NCBI RefSeq assembly: GCF_003201675.2
Contig: NZ_CP029287.2
Coordinates: 248,001 to 312,000 of the forward strand
DNA: 64,000 bases
Direction of reading: 5' to 3'
DNA from: Metallosphaera hakonensis JCM 8857 = DSM 7519
Lineage (GTDB): Archaea; Thermoproteota; Thermoprotei_A; Sulfolobales; Sulfolobaceae
Under the pieces are notes generated by a model. That model was not told the DNA's origin and searched no databases. It was given only the letters and a program-made list of their open reading frames with translations. The position numbers were made by a program, and so were the translations under genes. Every line of letters begins with the position of its first letter. Positions within the stretch are counted from its first letter, which is position 1. Shown one piece after another: positions 42,026 through 50,736 of the stretch.

Positions 42026-42607
42026 ATGATGGTAATTCTCGTTGAGGGTATAACAGATGTTGAATTCGTTGCTGGACTATTAAGAATTGATAATTTTGAA
42101 CAAGCTGGATCTAGAGCGAAGAGAATCGTATCTAAGTACAGATGCTATCAAGGCGATGACATACTTATTTGTGAAGGTGGAGGGAAAAATAACATATGCA
42201 GAAGAAGTAAGGAAATAAGTGAAATATTAGAAAATAGAGGAATTAGATTTAAGCTTTGCCATTTATTGGACGGAGATGCTAAGGGTATGAAATGTGATAC
42301 TGGAAACACATTTCATCTACAAAATAGGAATTTAGACGAACTAATATTTTCCATCACAATGAAGCTCTTATCAAATGAGGAATATGCGAGAGAGCTAATG
42401 GAGAAAGAAAAGGATAATCCAGATTCTAAGCTTAAAGCATGTCTAGCCATGTACCTATTCAAAAAGTATAAAGCACAAGATAAGAAGTGGATACATTTGG
42501 GTTCGTTCTACCACTATGTTGCAATGAATTACGAAAATCTGTTGCTACAGAATGATAGTGGTCTCGATCAGATGATAAGTAGCTGTACACATGGGCCTAT
42601 ACATTGA
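42026..42607 (+). CDS. TOPRIM-like protein, partner of the ATPase
   Basis: A 193-residue protein. VILVEGITDVEFVAGLL gives the TOPRIM first glutamate, GDDILICEGGGKNNICRR a middle block, and CHLLDGDAKG the D-x-D. TOPRIM domains nick or cut DNA or RNA with Mg2+. The ATG follows the ATPase TAA with no gap, so the two are co-translated. The C-terminal half (KWIHLGSFYHYVAMNYENL) is unassigned. It may be the effector released by or activated through the ATPase. Confidence 0.75.
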   Translation: MMVILVEGITDVEFVAGLLRIDNFEQAGSRAKRIVSKYRCYQGDDILICEGGGKNNICRRSKEISEILENRGIRFKLCHLLDGDAKGMKCDTGNTFHLQNRNLDELIFSITMKLLSNEEYARELMEKEKDNPDSKLKACLAMYLFKKYKAQDKKWIHLGSFYHYVAMNYENLLLQNDSGLDQMISSCTHGPIH

Positions 42608-42939
42608 TTTTTAGACCGCTAGTCAGTCCAAAAAGTGTTTATCCTGAGCACCTTTAATCTTACGTTAAGAACCTGTCAGAAACAGTAGCTCTTACTGGAT
42701 CAATGATAACATTGGTCAGCAGTTGTTATTTTTATGTGGCTAAACATCTTCATCAGCCTGAGGTTTTTCTTAAACTTATTTCAGTAAACCTGGGAGTTCC
42801 ACCATGATTTTAACTCAGACAATACCAAAAACTCTCTTGGCAATACTGGGGATCATGTATTACCAGGGAAATTAGAACAACTGCTAACCATTCCCCAAAC
42901 TTGGTTTCGAAGGCTTCACAATGATAGCTCTCATTACCT
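42608..42939. other. Intergenic, nothing recognised
   Basis: Convergent gap between the TOPRIM and amidohydrolase genes; a fragment AACCTGTCAGAAACAGTAG at 42668-42686 resembles an R6 end, too short to call. Confidence 0.4.
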
Positions 42940-43740
42940 TCACTCCAATCTGAGAATTTTCCTCGCATTATGGGCCATAATCTTCTCGCTCCCAACCTGC
43001 TGATAAACCTCCCTTGCGTAAAGAGCAAGGTCCTGTCCCGGGAAGGCAGGGAAATCGCTCCCGTACATGACTTTGTCCTCAATTTCCAACAATCTTGGTA
43101 GGACCTTCATTATGTTCCTCGGAGGGATCGATGAGATCTCCAAGAAGACGTTGGAGTAATTCCTAGCTAAGTAAAAGGCCTCACTATACCATATGGGTCT
43201 ACCAGCGTGGGCTAAGATCAGGGTTACGTCGAAGTCCTTAATCACATCGTCAACAAGGATCGGGTTCCCGTACTTGTTCCTGCTCTTCACCCCAACACTG
43301 GTCCCAGTGTGAATAAGGATAGGTAATTTCTTTTCTTCGGCGAACCTGTAAATGGTCTCCAAGTTTTCGTTTCCACCCTCTTCAGGCCTATACGCATTAG
43401 GGGAGAAACCGTGATGGACGGGATGGAGCTTAATCCCCACTATCCCCAGGGAGTACTGCCTGTTTAACTCCTCCTCCACGTTACAGGTGATGGGGTTAAC
43501 TTCGCCCCATTGACTGAAAACTGGGTTCTCCTTCCTGACTTGATAGTCTAGATCGAAACCGTCGGAACAATCTTGGCTCCAACATGGATGTGAGGGAACT
43601 AACAAGACTCTAGTGATCTCTACATCCTCGTACTTTAAGGTGAACCTGGTGCCATCCACGTTTTTGAGGAAAGACTCACAGTGACTGGGGATTTGCCTTA
43701 GAAAAATGTGGTAGTGTACGTGAACATCCACTACGTCCAT
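42940..43740 (-). CDS. Metal-dependent amidohydrolase (TIM barrel)
   Basis: A 266-residue protein from the ATG at 43740 (MDVVDVHVHYH), chosen since four extra residues upstream are not conserved-looking. VDVHVHYH is the N-terminal HxH metal site, GIVGIKLHPVHHG and LPILIHTGTS give the next ligands, TLILAHAGRP the fourth, and KVMYGSDFPAF the catalytic Asp. It fits Amidohydrolase_2 (decarboxylase/hydrolase, ACMSD-like). Substrate unknown. Confidence 0.88.
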   Translation of the reverse strand: MDVVDVHVHYHIFLRQIPSHCESFLKNVDGTRFTLKYEDVEITRVLLVPSHPCWSQDCSDGFDLDYQVRKENPVFSQWGEVNPITCNVEEELNRQYSLGIVGIKLHPVHHGFSPNAYRPEEGGNENLETIYRFAEEKKLPILIHTGTSVGVKSRNKYGNPILVDDVIKDFDVTLILAHAGRPIWYSEAFYLARNYSNVFLEISSIPPRNIMKVLPRLLEIEDKVMYGSDFPAFPGQDLALYAREVYQQVGSEKIMAHNARKILRLE

Positions 43741-43872
43741 GGGATACAACATGGAATCTAATATAAAGATTTGAGGTATTGAGCTCAGACCCGTCTCTCA
43801 CGGAGTCAGGGACAGTTAGGAATATCTCCTTAACTAACTCAATATTGGACCGTCTGATGCTTTTTTGTCGGT

Positions 43873-43939
43873 AGTGTTTCCAGTAAGTATTTGACCTAGA
43901 CATCTCTTGTCCCTAGCTGAGAACTTGTCAGAAACACTA
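43873..43939. repeat. ~67-bp miniature repeat, family R6, copy 4 (inverted)
   Basis: AGTGTTTCCAGTAAGTATTT ... TTGTCAGAAACACTA. The terminal 9 bp TAGTGTTTC / GAAACACTA are perfect inverted repeats; no transposase accompanies it. Confidence 0.8.
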
Positions 43940-44259
43940 GGGGAAATAGCATTGCTCAGTTATTAGGATTTCTCCTTCCTTAGAGATGAGCTGGTCAGTT
44001 CAAGTGGATCGTTAAGGCGGGAAAAGGGAACATGAGTAACGTCAGGCACTCACCCTACGCGTTAATAGCTCCCAACTATCGCCTGAACTTCCTGGTCCCG
44101 TGTAAGACCCTGTAAAATACCTCAATGTAATGGAGGCGATTTCCAGTCATTAACACTTCCACGCATCATGGATTTCCTCATCTCAAAAGTTACGTTACTT
44201 AAAGATTTCTTAACCCCAATAAAATAAGGCATTTAAGAAAGTTGATTAAAGTCGGACTC
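43940..44259. other. Intergenic upstream of the Rieske gene
   Basis: No gene supported. A short frame at 44034 (MSNVRHSPYALIAPNYRL) faintly recalls the start of an IS200 TnpA but stops at once. A TATA-like TTACTTAAAG lies at ~44190. Confidence 0.4.
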
Positions 44260-44589
44260 ATGACCTGGAAAAGAACCATAAGTTCAAAAGCCTTGGAGAA
44301 GGCGGTTCATGCCTCAGTTAAGGTAGACGATAAGGTAATATTCATAGCTAACGTCAATGGAATCCTCTACGGCATGGACGCGGTGTGCTCCCACGCTAGA
44401 TGTATCATAGGGGAGTTGAACCCCAACGAACTAACTGTAAAGTGCCCATGTCATCACGCAGTTTTTGACCTCAAGAGCGGAGCAATGTTGGAACCCCCCT
44501 ATGTCGCCAAGGACGCTCCTAAGGACAAACTGGGATTAAGGACTTATCAAGTGAGGGATAACAACGGTTGGATTGAGGTGGACGTGTAG
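44260..44589 (+). CDS. Rieske [2Fe-2S] ferredoxin
   Basis: A 109-residue protein; ATG 44260 chosen over a TTG at 44242. CSHARC and CPCHHAVFDLKSG form the C-x-H ... C-x2-H cluster-binding boxes, 18 residues apart, with the low-potential ferredoxin-type pattern. No membrane anchor, so it is a soluble electron carrier. It faces the diiron-oxygenase-like operon (44750-45948, convergent), to which it could supply electrons. Confidence 0.9.
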   Translation: MTWKRTISSKALEKAVHASVKVDDKVIFIANVNGILYGMDAVCSHARCIIGELNPNELTVKCPCHHAVFDLKSGAMLEPPYVAKDAPKDKLGLRTYQVRDNNGWIEVDV

Positions 44590-44749
44590 GTCCCTGACCC
44601 TGTGAAGAGGATTAAAGATAGGTTTTTAACGGATCTCCGGTTCCTCACACTTCTGGTTTTAGGGGCGTTGCCAGATATTGTGCATTTCCTGGATGAAGTT
44701 TCTTACACATCTATACAGGGGTGTCTAAAGTTAATCATTTTAATCTTCA

Positions 44750-45070
44750 CTAGCTCTCCACCCTGAAAGTCGAGACTTCGGCGTCCTCTCCGAACTTTAC
44801 GTAATATCTCAGTGACTTCCCTCCGGATTTAGCCTCACAGTTCCTTCCCCTGTAATAATCGCCCTCGATCACCAGCTCATCAACCTTCTTCCATCCAGTG
44901 ATCTCCTTCACCTTGTCGATCATGTTGACGAACTCCTTTGCACATATGTCGCAACAGAAGAAGAGCCTCTCTCCGTCAACCTCCTGATACCAATTACCCC
45001 AAGTTCCACCACAGAGGGCGCAACCCTGCTCCTTGGTTCCAGCCAACTTCCCGTTGACCACGATCCTCAT
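44750..45070 (-). CDS. Small Cys-rich zinc protein (TA0938-like)
   Basis: A 106-residue protein from the ATG at 45070. [15 protein letters not shown] and [11 protein letters not shown] give a four-Cys metal site resembling the TA0938/TRASH type. It overlaps the upstream haem-oxygenase-like gene by 4 bp (ATGA), so co-translated. Candidate roles: metallochaperone or partner of the diiron enzyme. Confidence 0.75.
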   Translation of the reverse strand: MRIVVNGKLAGTKEQGCALCGGTWGNWYQEVDGERLFFCCDICAKEFVNMIDKVKEITGWKKVDELVIEGDYYRGRNCEAKSGGKSLRYYVKFGEDAEVSTFRVES

Positions 45071-45948
45071 GCTATCACCCCCTGGGCCTCCAGGAGCCAA
45101 GCCCTCTCCAACCTAGAGTGAAGGTACTTGGAGAAGGCGTCAAAGGACCTCAGCACCGTGATCTTAACCCTCTCCTGATCTTGGGCGTACTTCTCCACCA
45201 GGTCCAGCGCCATCTCCGCGTGATATTGATCTGCTTCGTATCCTTCCCTTAAGAAGTCCCTGACCGCGGTTGGAAACTCATCTGATTCCAGGATCCTCTC
45301 GTTGAAGTAGTGGATTTTAGCTCCATACCTTCTGATGTTCTTATCTGCAACCAACTCCAGCGAGTGCATGGCAGCCATGACCTCAGTCCAGTGTCTATTG
45401 GATATCTCCCTCCAGGTCTTAATTGCCTCCGTCGTCCCCTTCAAGGGTGGGGTTGAAAGGATTCTCTCCCTTCTCATTCCCAGGCTCTCCCCCATTCTCA
45501 AGAGAAGTTCGTAGTGGGCGGGGGAACTCTCAGTCCCAACGAACTCAGTGGTGATGTTCTCCAGTTCGTACCTTATTATCTCGATCTCGTTCGTATCATA
45601 TATGATCTTAGAGAGGACCTTAACCCAATTGACCAGGAAGTGCTGATGCTCTATTACGTAGCCCAGGAGGAGTTCTTTGGTGGGTTTCTGCATAGCCATC
45701 ATGAAGGGGTGAGGGGTCTCTCCGTAAAATTTTTCAATAAACTTGGTTATTATCCAGGCCTTAAGACTGCCTGAGAAGAAGGTCTCAAGTCTCTTGCCTA
45801 ATTCCGAGGGAGTAAGCTCTTGAAGGGATATGTTCCTGTTCAACCACATAACATGGGAAGGGTTACTCTTCTCGGCCATGGAGACCATGTGAGATGCGAC
45901 CTGGTCCCAGGTTTCAAATCTGGTTTCGCAGGATGGACATAGTGGCAT
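45067..45948 (-). CDS. Haem-oxygenase-like diiron protein with an N-terminal C2H2-like finger
   Basis: A 293-residue protein. The N-terminal [17 protein letters not shown] is a zinc-finger-like start. From ~60 on the sequence is all-alpha, with metal-ligand candidates E100/H103 in YVIEHQHF, H145 in [13 protein letters not shown], and E/D/H in [14 protein letters not shown] (~236-243), as in the HDO/TenA/PqqC-like fold. HDO enzymes use O2 for fragmentation, desaturation or N-oxidation. First gene of a two-gene operon with a small Cys-rich protein; substrate unknown. Confidence 0.72.
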   Translation of the reverse strand: MPLCPSCETRFETWDQVASHMVSMAEKSNPSHVMWLNRNISLQELTPSELGKRLETFFSGSLKAWIITKFIEKFYGETPHPFMMAMQKPTKELLLGYVIEHQHFLVNWVKVLSKIIYDTNEIEIIRYELENITTEFVGTESSPAHYELLLRMGESLGMRRERILSTPPLKGTTEAIKTWREISNRHWTEVMAAMHSLELVADKNIRRYGAKIHYFNERILESDEFPTAVRDFLREGYEADQYHAEMALDLVEKYAQDQERVKITVLRSFDAFSKYLHSRLERAWLLEAQGVIA

Positions 45949-46739
45949 GGGAAAATGTTGATTCTTAAGAATATAAGGAAATGTTCAAGAATAAAGTAGT
46001 TCTTCATAACAATGTGGATTGAACTGATAAATAAAAGGTGGATATGGTTCAAAATTAGAGGTCCTTTTACTTTATGGCTCGTGGAATAATTATCTTGTTA
46101 AAAATATATAACTTAAAAAATCTTTCTAGTCTAGATGTTTTGAACATGGCTCATTAGGATTATGAGTAACTAAGATTTCAGCAAAACGCGGATTGGGGTA
46201 ATATAAGGGGTAAAATCTACTGGGTTTAGATTTCCGCCATGATATTCAAGGTAGATTTCAGTGAAAATGCTTGACGGTCTTTGCAGATTTATTCCACGGT
46301 TTTAATACATAAGATGTCTGGTAGTCGAAGGTTTTGACCCTAGACATCAATAGATGCGAGTTAGTATACATGGCTTAAAATGTCGAGAGAACACATATAT
46401 ATGAAATATTGATCTAAATATAATTTAATTAAGTAATCTTCTTTTGTAATCTAATTTTAGGGAAAAGTTGTAACTTTAAGTATGAACCAATAACCCCGTT
46501 TCCTCTAATGTAGAGGATCTGAGGCTTTGGTTAGATATTCTATTGGAAAAAGATTGCTGTTCATGTTTTAGTAATCCTAAGGTCCTCTAACTTCATGTGG
46601 TTTATTAGAATGCATGCCAGAATACGGCCTATAAAGCACTTCCCTAAATCTAAAGGAGCTCAGCTGTAGAAACACAAAATTATAACAAAATTATATCAAA
46701 AAGTTAAATAAAAATTATTTATAGATTTACTTAAGCTAT
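45949..46739. other. Long gene-poor stretch
   Basis: About 790 bp, AT-rich, without a supportable gene or a match to the repeat families. It may hold the terminator region of the pilin gene and the diiron gene's promoter (TATA-like AAATAAAAGG on the plus strand near 46030). Confidence 0.5.
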
Positions 46740-47255
46740 TTAGGCTAACTTCTGTAGGACTGCGTTAATGGTCAGAGTTGGTGATAGAGTTCCCTCTGTT
46801 ATGGATATGGAAACTGGTATAGTGCCTCCTACATTGGCTTGTGTAAGGCCAGCTATAGGCGTACCATTGTCGACGTAAATTATTATTTGACCAGAAAATC
46901 CAGCTGGTATCTGGTTGCTACCCGTACTCACGTTAAATTCACCGCCTGAATTTACCTTTCCATTTGTTGCTTGACTTGCTGTGTAATTCCCTATGGTTAT
47001 AGCATTTATAGAAGCAGGGTTAGATGAAGGATTCTTAACTGTCATAGTTACCTGTACCATGCTATTACCTAAATAGTTTAGATATGTAGTACCTACAACT
47101 TGTAGATTTCCGGATGAGCCGAAACTTCCGAATAGTCCGAACGCGAAAACAGCAACCGCCAGAGCTAGGGCTACGCTCACAATCACCAAGATTAGAGCTG
47201 TTACTGCACCAGATATAGCCCTTTTAGATTTAAGATACCTCCTACCTAATTTCAT
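46740..47255 (-). CDS. Type IV pilin (Aap-like adhesive pilin), copy 1
   Basis: A 171-residue class III signal-peptide protein. KSKRAISGAVTALILVIVSV: the archaeal prepilin peptidase would cut before the hydrophobic helix, after KSKR or RA. The first ~55 residues are almost identical to the pilin at 47796-48320, the rest diverged but collinear (SITEGTLSP near the end). Ser/Thr/Asn-rich beta C-terminal domain, many glycosylation sequons. It assembles into extracellular filaments for adhesion or virus attachment. The pair is divergent, with no assembly ATPase nearby. Confidence 0.87.
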   Translation of the reverse strand: MKLGRRYLKSKRAISGAVTALILVIVSVALALAVAVFAFGLFGSFGSSGNLQVVGTTYLNYLGNSMVQVTMTVKNPSSNPASINAITIGNYTASQATNGKVNSGGEFNVSTGSNQIPAGFSGQIIIYVDNGTPIAGLTQANVGGTIPVSISITEGTLSPTLTINAVLQKLA

Positions 47256-47285
47256 ATTAGATCTAAATCTTAGAAGGATTTAAAT

Positions 47286-47297
47286 CTATATAAAGTT
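47286..47297 (-). promoter_or_regulatory. Putative TATA box of pilin copy 1
   Basis: TTTATATAGA on the minus strand about 31-40 bp upstream of the ATG at 47255, consistent with a short-leader archaeal transcript. Confidence 0.5.
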
Positions 47298-47309
47298 ATC
47301 CATACGACT

Positions 47310-47438
47310 TGCTTTGTGGATTGCTTCAATTTTTATCAAGGTCCACGTGAAACCTTCTTTTAAATTAACGAATGATTTAGAATTTAAGAAAAATCTATAA
47401 GCTTAACACCTGAGAAAATTTAAGCAATACGCAGAGCA
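47310..47438. mobile_element. 129-bp MITE, family R2, copy 2 (9-bp TSD)
   Basis: Starts TGCTTTGTGGATTGCTTCAA; flanked by CATACGACT at 47301-47309 and 47439-47447. Very similar to the copy at 37628-37758. It lies just upstream of the pilin TATA box. Confidence 0.9.
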
Positions 47439-47503
47439 CATACGACTGTGTGTGAGACAAACTTGTTTAGCCAGTCTAAACTATGTATAATGTTTCGTGA
47501 TTT

Positions 47504-47707
47504 TTAATCTAATTCTTTAGAGCAATCTAGGTCGTGAATAACGACTATGGTGAGCAACGTTAGGTGAATCCTCCCCACCTCGCTTTCTTCACGATTCTCC
47601 TTGCACAGCTTACTCTCCTTGAAAAACTTGATCAGGTCCCATACGACCTCCTTGAAGTCGTTGAAGTCCTTCTGAGTTAACTTCTTATTCATTGGTTCAT
47701 AATACAA
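47504..47707 (-). CDS. Possible small acidic protein (67 aa)
   Basis: MNKKLTQKDFNDFKEVVWDL then IKFFKESKLCKENREESEVG; the amphipathic first 35 residues look coded, the tail (LTIVVIHDLDCSKELD) less so. It lies between the two pilin genes. Could be a remnant. No family recognised. Confidence 0.3.
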   Translation of the reverse strand: MYYEPMNKKLTQKDFNDFKEVVWDLIKFFKESKLCKENREESEVGRIHLTLLTIVVIHDLDCSKELD

Positions 47708-47752
47708 AACAAGAGGTATCTAAGTTTTTTGTCCCATACTCATAGGAAAGCA

Positions 47753-47765
47753 AAAATTTATATAG
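47753..47765 (+). promoter_or_regulatory. Putative BRE/TATA of pilin copy 2
   Basis: AAAATTTATATAG, 31-43 bp upstream of the ATG at 47796. Similar to the TATA box of the divergent pilin. Confidence 0.5.
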
Positions 47766-47795
47766 ACAAATGTTTTAAGATATCTAGGATAGAAA

Positions 47796-48320
47796 ATGAA
47801 ACTAGGTAAAAGGTACCTAAAGTCAAAGAGAGCGATCTCAGGTGCAGTAACGGCCTTAATTCTGGTTATAGTGAGCGTTGCCTTGGCGCTGGCGGTAGCT
47901 GTATTTGCTTTCGGGCTCTTCGGTAGTTTCGGCTCGTCGGGGAACCTACAAGTGGTGGGGACGACGCATGTTTATGCTTACAATTTATCTACTAGTACTA
48001 GTAAAGAAAAATATGTGATAAATATAACATTAACTGTGAAGAATCCATCATCTAATCCTGCTACCATAAATAGCGTAAGTGTAGGTAATCTCACGTTCAC
48101 AAACTTCAACGTTAGCGGGATAACGAAAACACCTGAAATTCCTGCGGGGGCATCAGGTCAAATCACAATTAATATAGATTATAATAATTATGTGCCCATT
48201 GCTGGTCTAAATCCAGGGAATGTGGGAGGTACAGTTCCAATATCTCTATCGATAACTGAAGGAACGTTATCTCCCACAATTACCGTTACTGCAGTATATG
48301 AAGGAAATTATAGTGCATAA
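47796..48320 (+). CDS. Type IV pilin (Aap-like adhesive pilin), copy 2
   Basis: A 174-residue pilin. The N-terminal KSKRAISGAVTALILVIVSV and the rest of the helix to GNLQVVGTT are nearly identical in protein to copy 1 (46740-47255), while the DNA differs at many synonymous sites. The C-terminal beta domain keeps landmark blocks (VKNPSSNPA, PISLSITEGTLSP) with variable loops. Likely a second subunit or an alternative pilin. Confidence 0.88.
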   Translation: MKLGKRYLKSKRAISGAVTALILVIVSVALALAVAVFAFGLFGSFGSSGNLQVVGTTHVYAYNLSTSTSKEKYVINITLTVKNPSSNPATINSVSVGNLTFTNFNVSGITKTPEIPAGASGQITINIDYNNYVPIAGLNPGNVGGTVPISLSITEGTLSPTITVTAVYEGNYSA

Positions 48321-48707
48321 ATAGACGAGATCTAATTTATCTAATATATTATTTGAAGATTTTTATTCGATTCTTTTAAGCTAATTTATTTTTGGTTATA
48401 TATTATTATACTGTGTGAAGGGAGATTAAGATCTTTTGAGGACCATATGGCATGAACAAGACGGATAAAATGAAATGGAATATAGGCTGTTGCTCTCTGC
48501 CTAATCGATTCAATAGCATTCAATAAAATTCGTCATAGTTCTTTAAGTCAACTGAGTCTGCATAGTATTAGTGAAAGGTCTTAAGTGATTTGCCAGAGCA
48601 TGATTTATGTCCAGATATGAAGTCTAGTTTTACTAGATTTTATTTTAATAATATTCAATATTAAATAATAAACCAATCTAGATAAAATAATTACAGAAAA
48701 TTTTTCT
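48321..48707. other. Intergenic with a partial R4 repeat
   Basis: 48497-48585 (CATTCAATAAAATTCGTCAT, TTCTTTAAGTCAACTGAG) is a decayed R4 right half. No gene. Confidence 0.5.
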
Positions 48708-49661
48708 CTAGTGATTATCGATATTCTTAACCTCAATCTCGTAGTCCTGGGCTTTTTCACTTTTATCAAAAGCTAGGGTCAGGGTTCCGTTAACGAGTTT
48801 AGCTGACCTAGGTTTCACGGTTCCAGGCAAATTCAGTTCCACGATCCTCTTTCCAGCCCTCACCGTGAGGTGACCGTCACCTCGGAGGAAGACCTTAACA
48901 TCCTCTTTCCTCACGTCACTTAGGGCCATGACGACCATTATCGTGTTCCCGTTCGTGATAATCTCAGGTTCCTCATCGTCGTTAGGATTAAATCTCTTGT
49001 CCAGACTCTCCAAAGTGTGCCTGTAGTTGTCAAGCTCAAGGATGAGTTCGTAAACCTTGTTCCCGATCTCACTATATTCCCCCTTCACGGCTCTCAGGTT
49101 CTCATTAATGCTCCCGAGTTCCACGATCACGTTATCAAGCTTGCCTTCAATCTCCTTCCCCTCACTCAAGGTCCTGAACCTCTGGTTATCCTTTTCCTCC
49201 ATGGCCTCAAGAACACCTGCGTATCTTTCAATGACATACCTGACCTGTTCCATAACCATCAAGTTCCTAGATTGGATCCCCGTTAACTTCTCCGAGATCG
49301 CCCCGTTCCTCTCCATGAGAGAATTGAGAATCTCCCTGATCTGAGAGCTCTTCTTTCCTATGTAGTCCATTTGAAGCTTGAACTCCTGAAACTGGCGTAC
49401 GTCCTCCTCCCTTATCTGAACCTTGAACTTTAGGCCAAAGCCCTCAATCAAGGAATTCACTTTACTTAAGTAATGATCGTTCTGCCTTAGGAGTTCGTTC
49501 GCTTTCTCAAGTCTCTCGTTGAGCTCATTGAGGACCCCTGTAATATCCCTCATCACTACCTCGTTATCTGCCAGAAGGTTCAAGAGCTTCTTGTACTTCT
49601 GAAGAACACTTGTAAACAGGTTAGGATCGCCCTCAGGTTCTTTCTTCTTTCTCCAGAACAC
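48708..49661 (-). CDS. Coiled-coil protein with a C-terminal Hsp20/alpha-crystallin-like domain
   Basis: A 317-residue protein. A basic start (MFWRKKKEPEGD) is followed by ~200 residues of heptad-like helix (LLNLLADNEVVMRDITGVLN, LEKANELLRQNDHYLSKVNS). From ~243 (TIMVVMALSDVRKEDVKVFL) the sequence matches the alpha-crystallin fold, including GDGHLTVRAGKR and NGTLTLAFDKSE. Hsp20s are normally ~120-170 residues without such coils. No membrane segment. I infer a scaffold or chaperone; the partner is unknown. Confidence 0.78.
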   Translation of the reverse strand: MFWRKKKEPEGDPNLFTSVLQKYKKLLNLLADNEVVMRDITGVLNELNERLEKANELLRQNDHYLSKVNSLIEGFGLKFKVQIREEDVRQFQEFKLQMDYIGKKSSQIREILNSLMERNGAISEKLTGIQSRNLMVMEQVRYVIERYAGVLEAMEEKDNQRFRTLSEGKEIEGKLDNVIVELGSINENLRAVKGEYSEIGNKVYELILELDNYRHTLESLDKRFNPNDDEEPEIITNGNTIMVVMALSDVRKEDVKVFLRGDGHLTVRAGKRIVELNLPGTVKPRSAKLVNGTLTLAFDKSEKAQDYEIEVKNIDNH

Positions 49662-50147
49662 ATGAAAATTAGAATCAGAAGAGTAATAAGGATTTAGTAG
49701 GGGAACTTGCGGTGAATGAAGCTGGGATTCAGCCTTCCTGGTCGATTATATTTCATGAGTGACATGTCCAGAAAAAGTAAACTCCCGAACATGGTCCTTA
49801 CTTAGTCAATTTGGTTGTGTTCAATTAAATTCGCCATGATCTTTTAAATAAAACAAGTTCACAACGGACTTGGGGATGACCCTATTGCCAAAGCGATCTA
49901 GAACGAGCATGATCAACTTGTCACTTGCGGATTATCCAGAGATTGTCCCCTAACTCACTCCTTATTTACACTAACTAGGCGATATGGATCTCGCTCTTGT
50001 CCATCATCTACCGATTCTAGCTCAAGACCTCAAGGTTCCCGTTCCCAAATGAATGATTTCCCATTTGGATCATCCTCCCTATCATAGCTACTTTCCCACA
50101 ACTCGTGTATTTCCCACAAATAAAAAAGAAAATTCTTGAATGAAAAA
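49662..50147. other. Intergenic with a partial R4 repeat
   Basis: 49808-49875 (GTTCAATTAAATTCGCCATG, TCTTTTAAATAAAACAAGTT) is a decayed R4 segment. The rest has no gene I can support. Confidence 0.5.
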
Positions 50148-50522
50148 TTATTTCCTTGTTATGTAGACGAGTGTAGTCACAATTATCAAGATCGCGTCCA
50201 GGGCTAGACTCTCATAGACGTAGACGTTGAAGGCAGGCAACGGATGACCTAACACGGGTGCTGGAAATATCCTGGATTCTGTCAACAGCAGGTAGTTAAT
50301 CCAGTAGAAGACAACGGTCGGGAGAAACATTATCCTTATTCCCCCTATTAACACCGCTGCAGCTATGAGGGCTAGGATTGAGTCGGCTATGAAGAACTGG
50401 CCCACCAAAGGCAGTCGAGACAGTAGTCCCACCGAGAGATAGAGGTGTAGGATTGCCCACAGCACTGACAGCGCTCCTCCCAAGTACCTCACGGGAGTAT
50501 GGATTGATGATATGGAGCTCAT
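50148..50522 (-). CDS. Small membrane protein (four helices)
   Basis: A 124-residue protein with four hydrophobic segments (~14-32, 40-60, 64-82, 98-120) and a short N-terminus. I do not recognise the family. It has a divergent neighbour at 50737 (secreted Ser/Gly-rich protein). Confidence 0.65.
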   Translation of the reverse strand: MSSISSIHTPVRYLGGALSVLWAILHLYLSVGLLSRLPLVGQFFIADSILALIAAAVLIGGIRIMFLPTVVFYWINYLLLTESRIFPAPVLGHPLPAFNVYVYESLALDAILIIVTTLVYITRK

Positions 50523-50736
50523 TGAGGTCGATGATGCCCCTGTATAAAAATAGTTTTTCCCAAATTAACGAACCTGATACTTGATAAGAGTGTCTGATAT
50601 GGGAGATGGAGATTCCTGATCCCCTGAACCTTACCACAGGAACTTTATCAAAACGCCAACTAATCACGATTCCTAAAAGTCCTTGTGAAGGAAATTTGGG
50701 TAAAAGCATTTTAATCACAACGATCTATCGCAATTA

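Noticed and set aside
40997-42607. Direct assignment of the ATPase-TOPRIM pair as PARIS (AriAB) or Gabija
   Set aside because: Layout is similar, but I cannot show homology to AriB or GajA, and the ATPase motifs deviate; kept as an unnamed system.
44034-44120. Short frame resembling the start of an IS200 TnpA (MSNVRHSPYALIAPNYRL)
   Set aside because: It ends after about 27 codons and the resemblance is too weak to call a relic.
50296-50718. 140-codon open frame antisense to the small membrane protein
   Set aside because: The opposite strand encodes clear transmembrane segments; this frame is a shadow.
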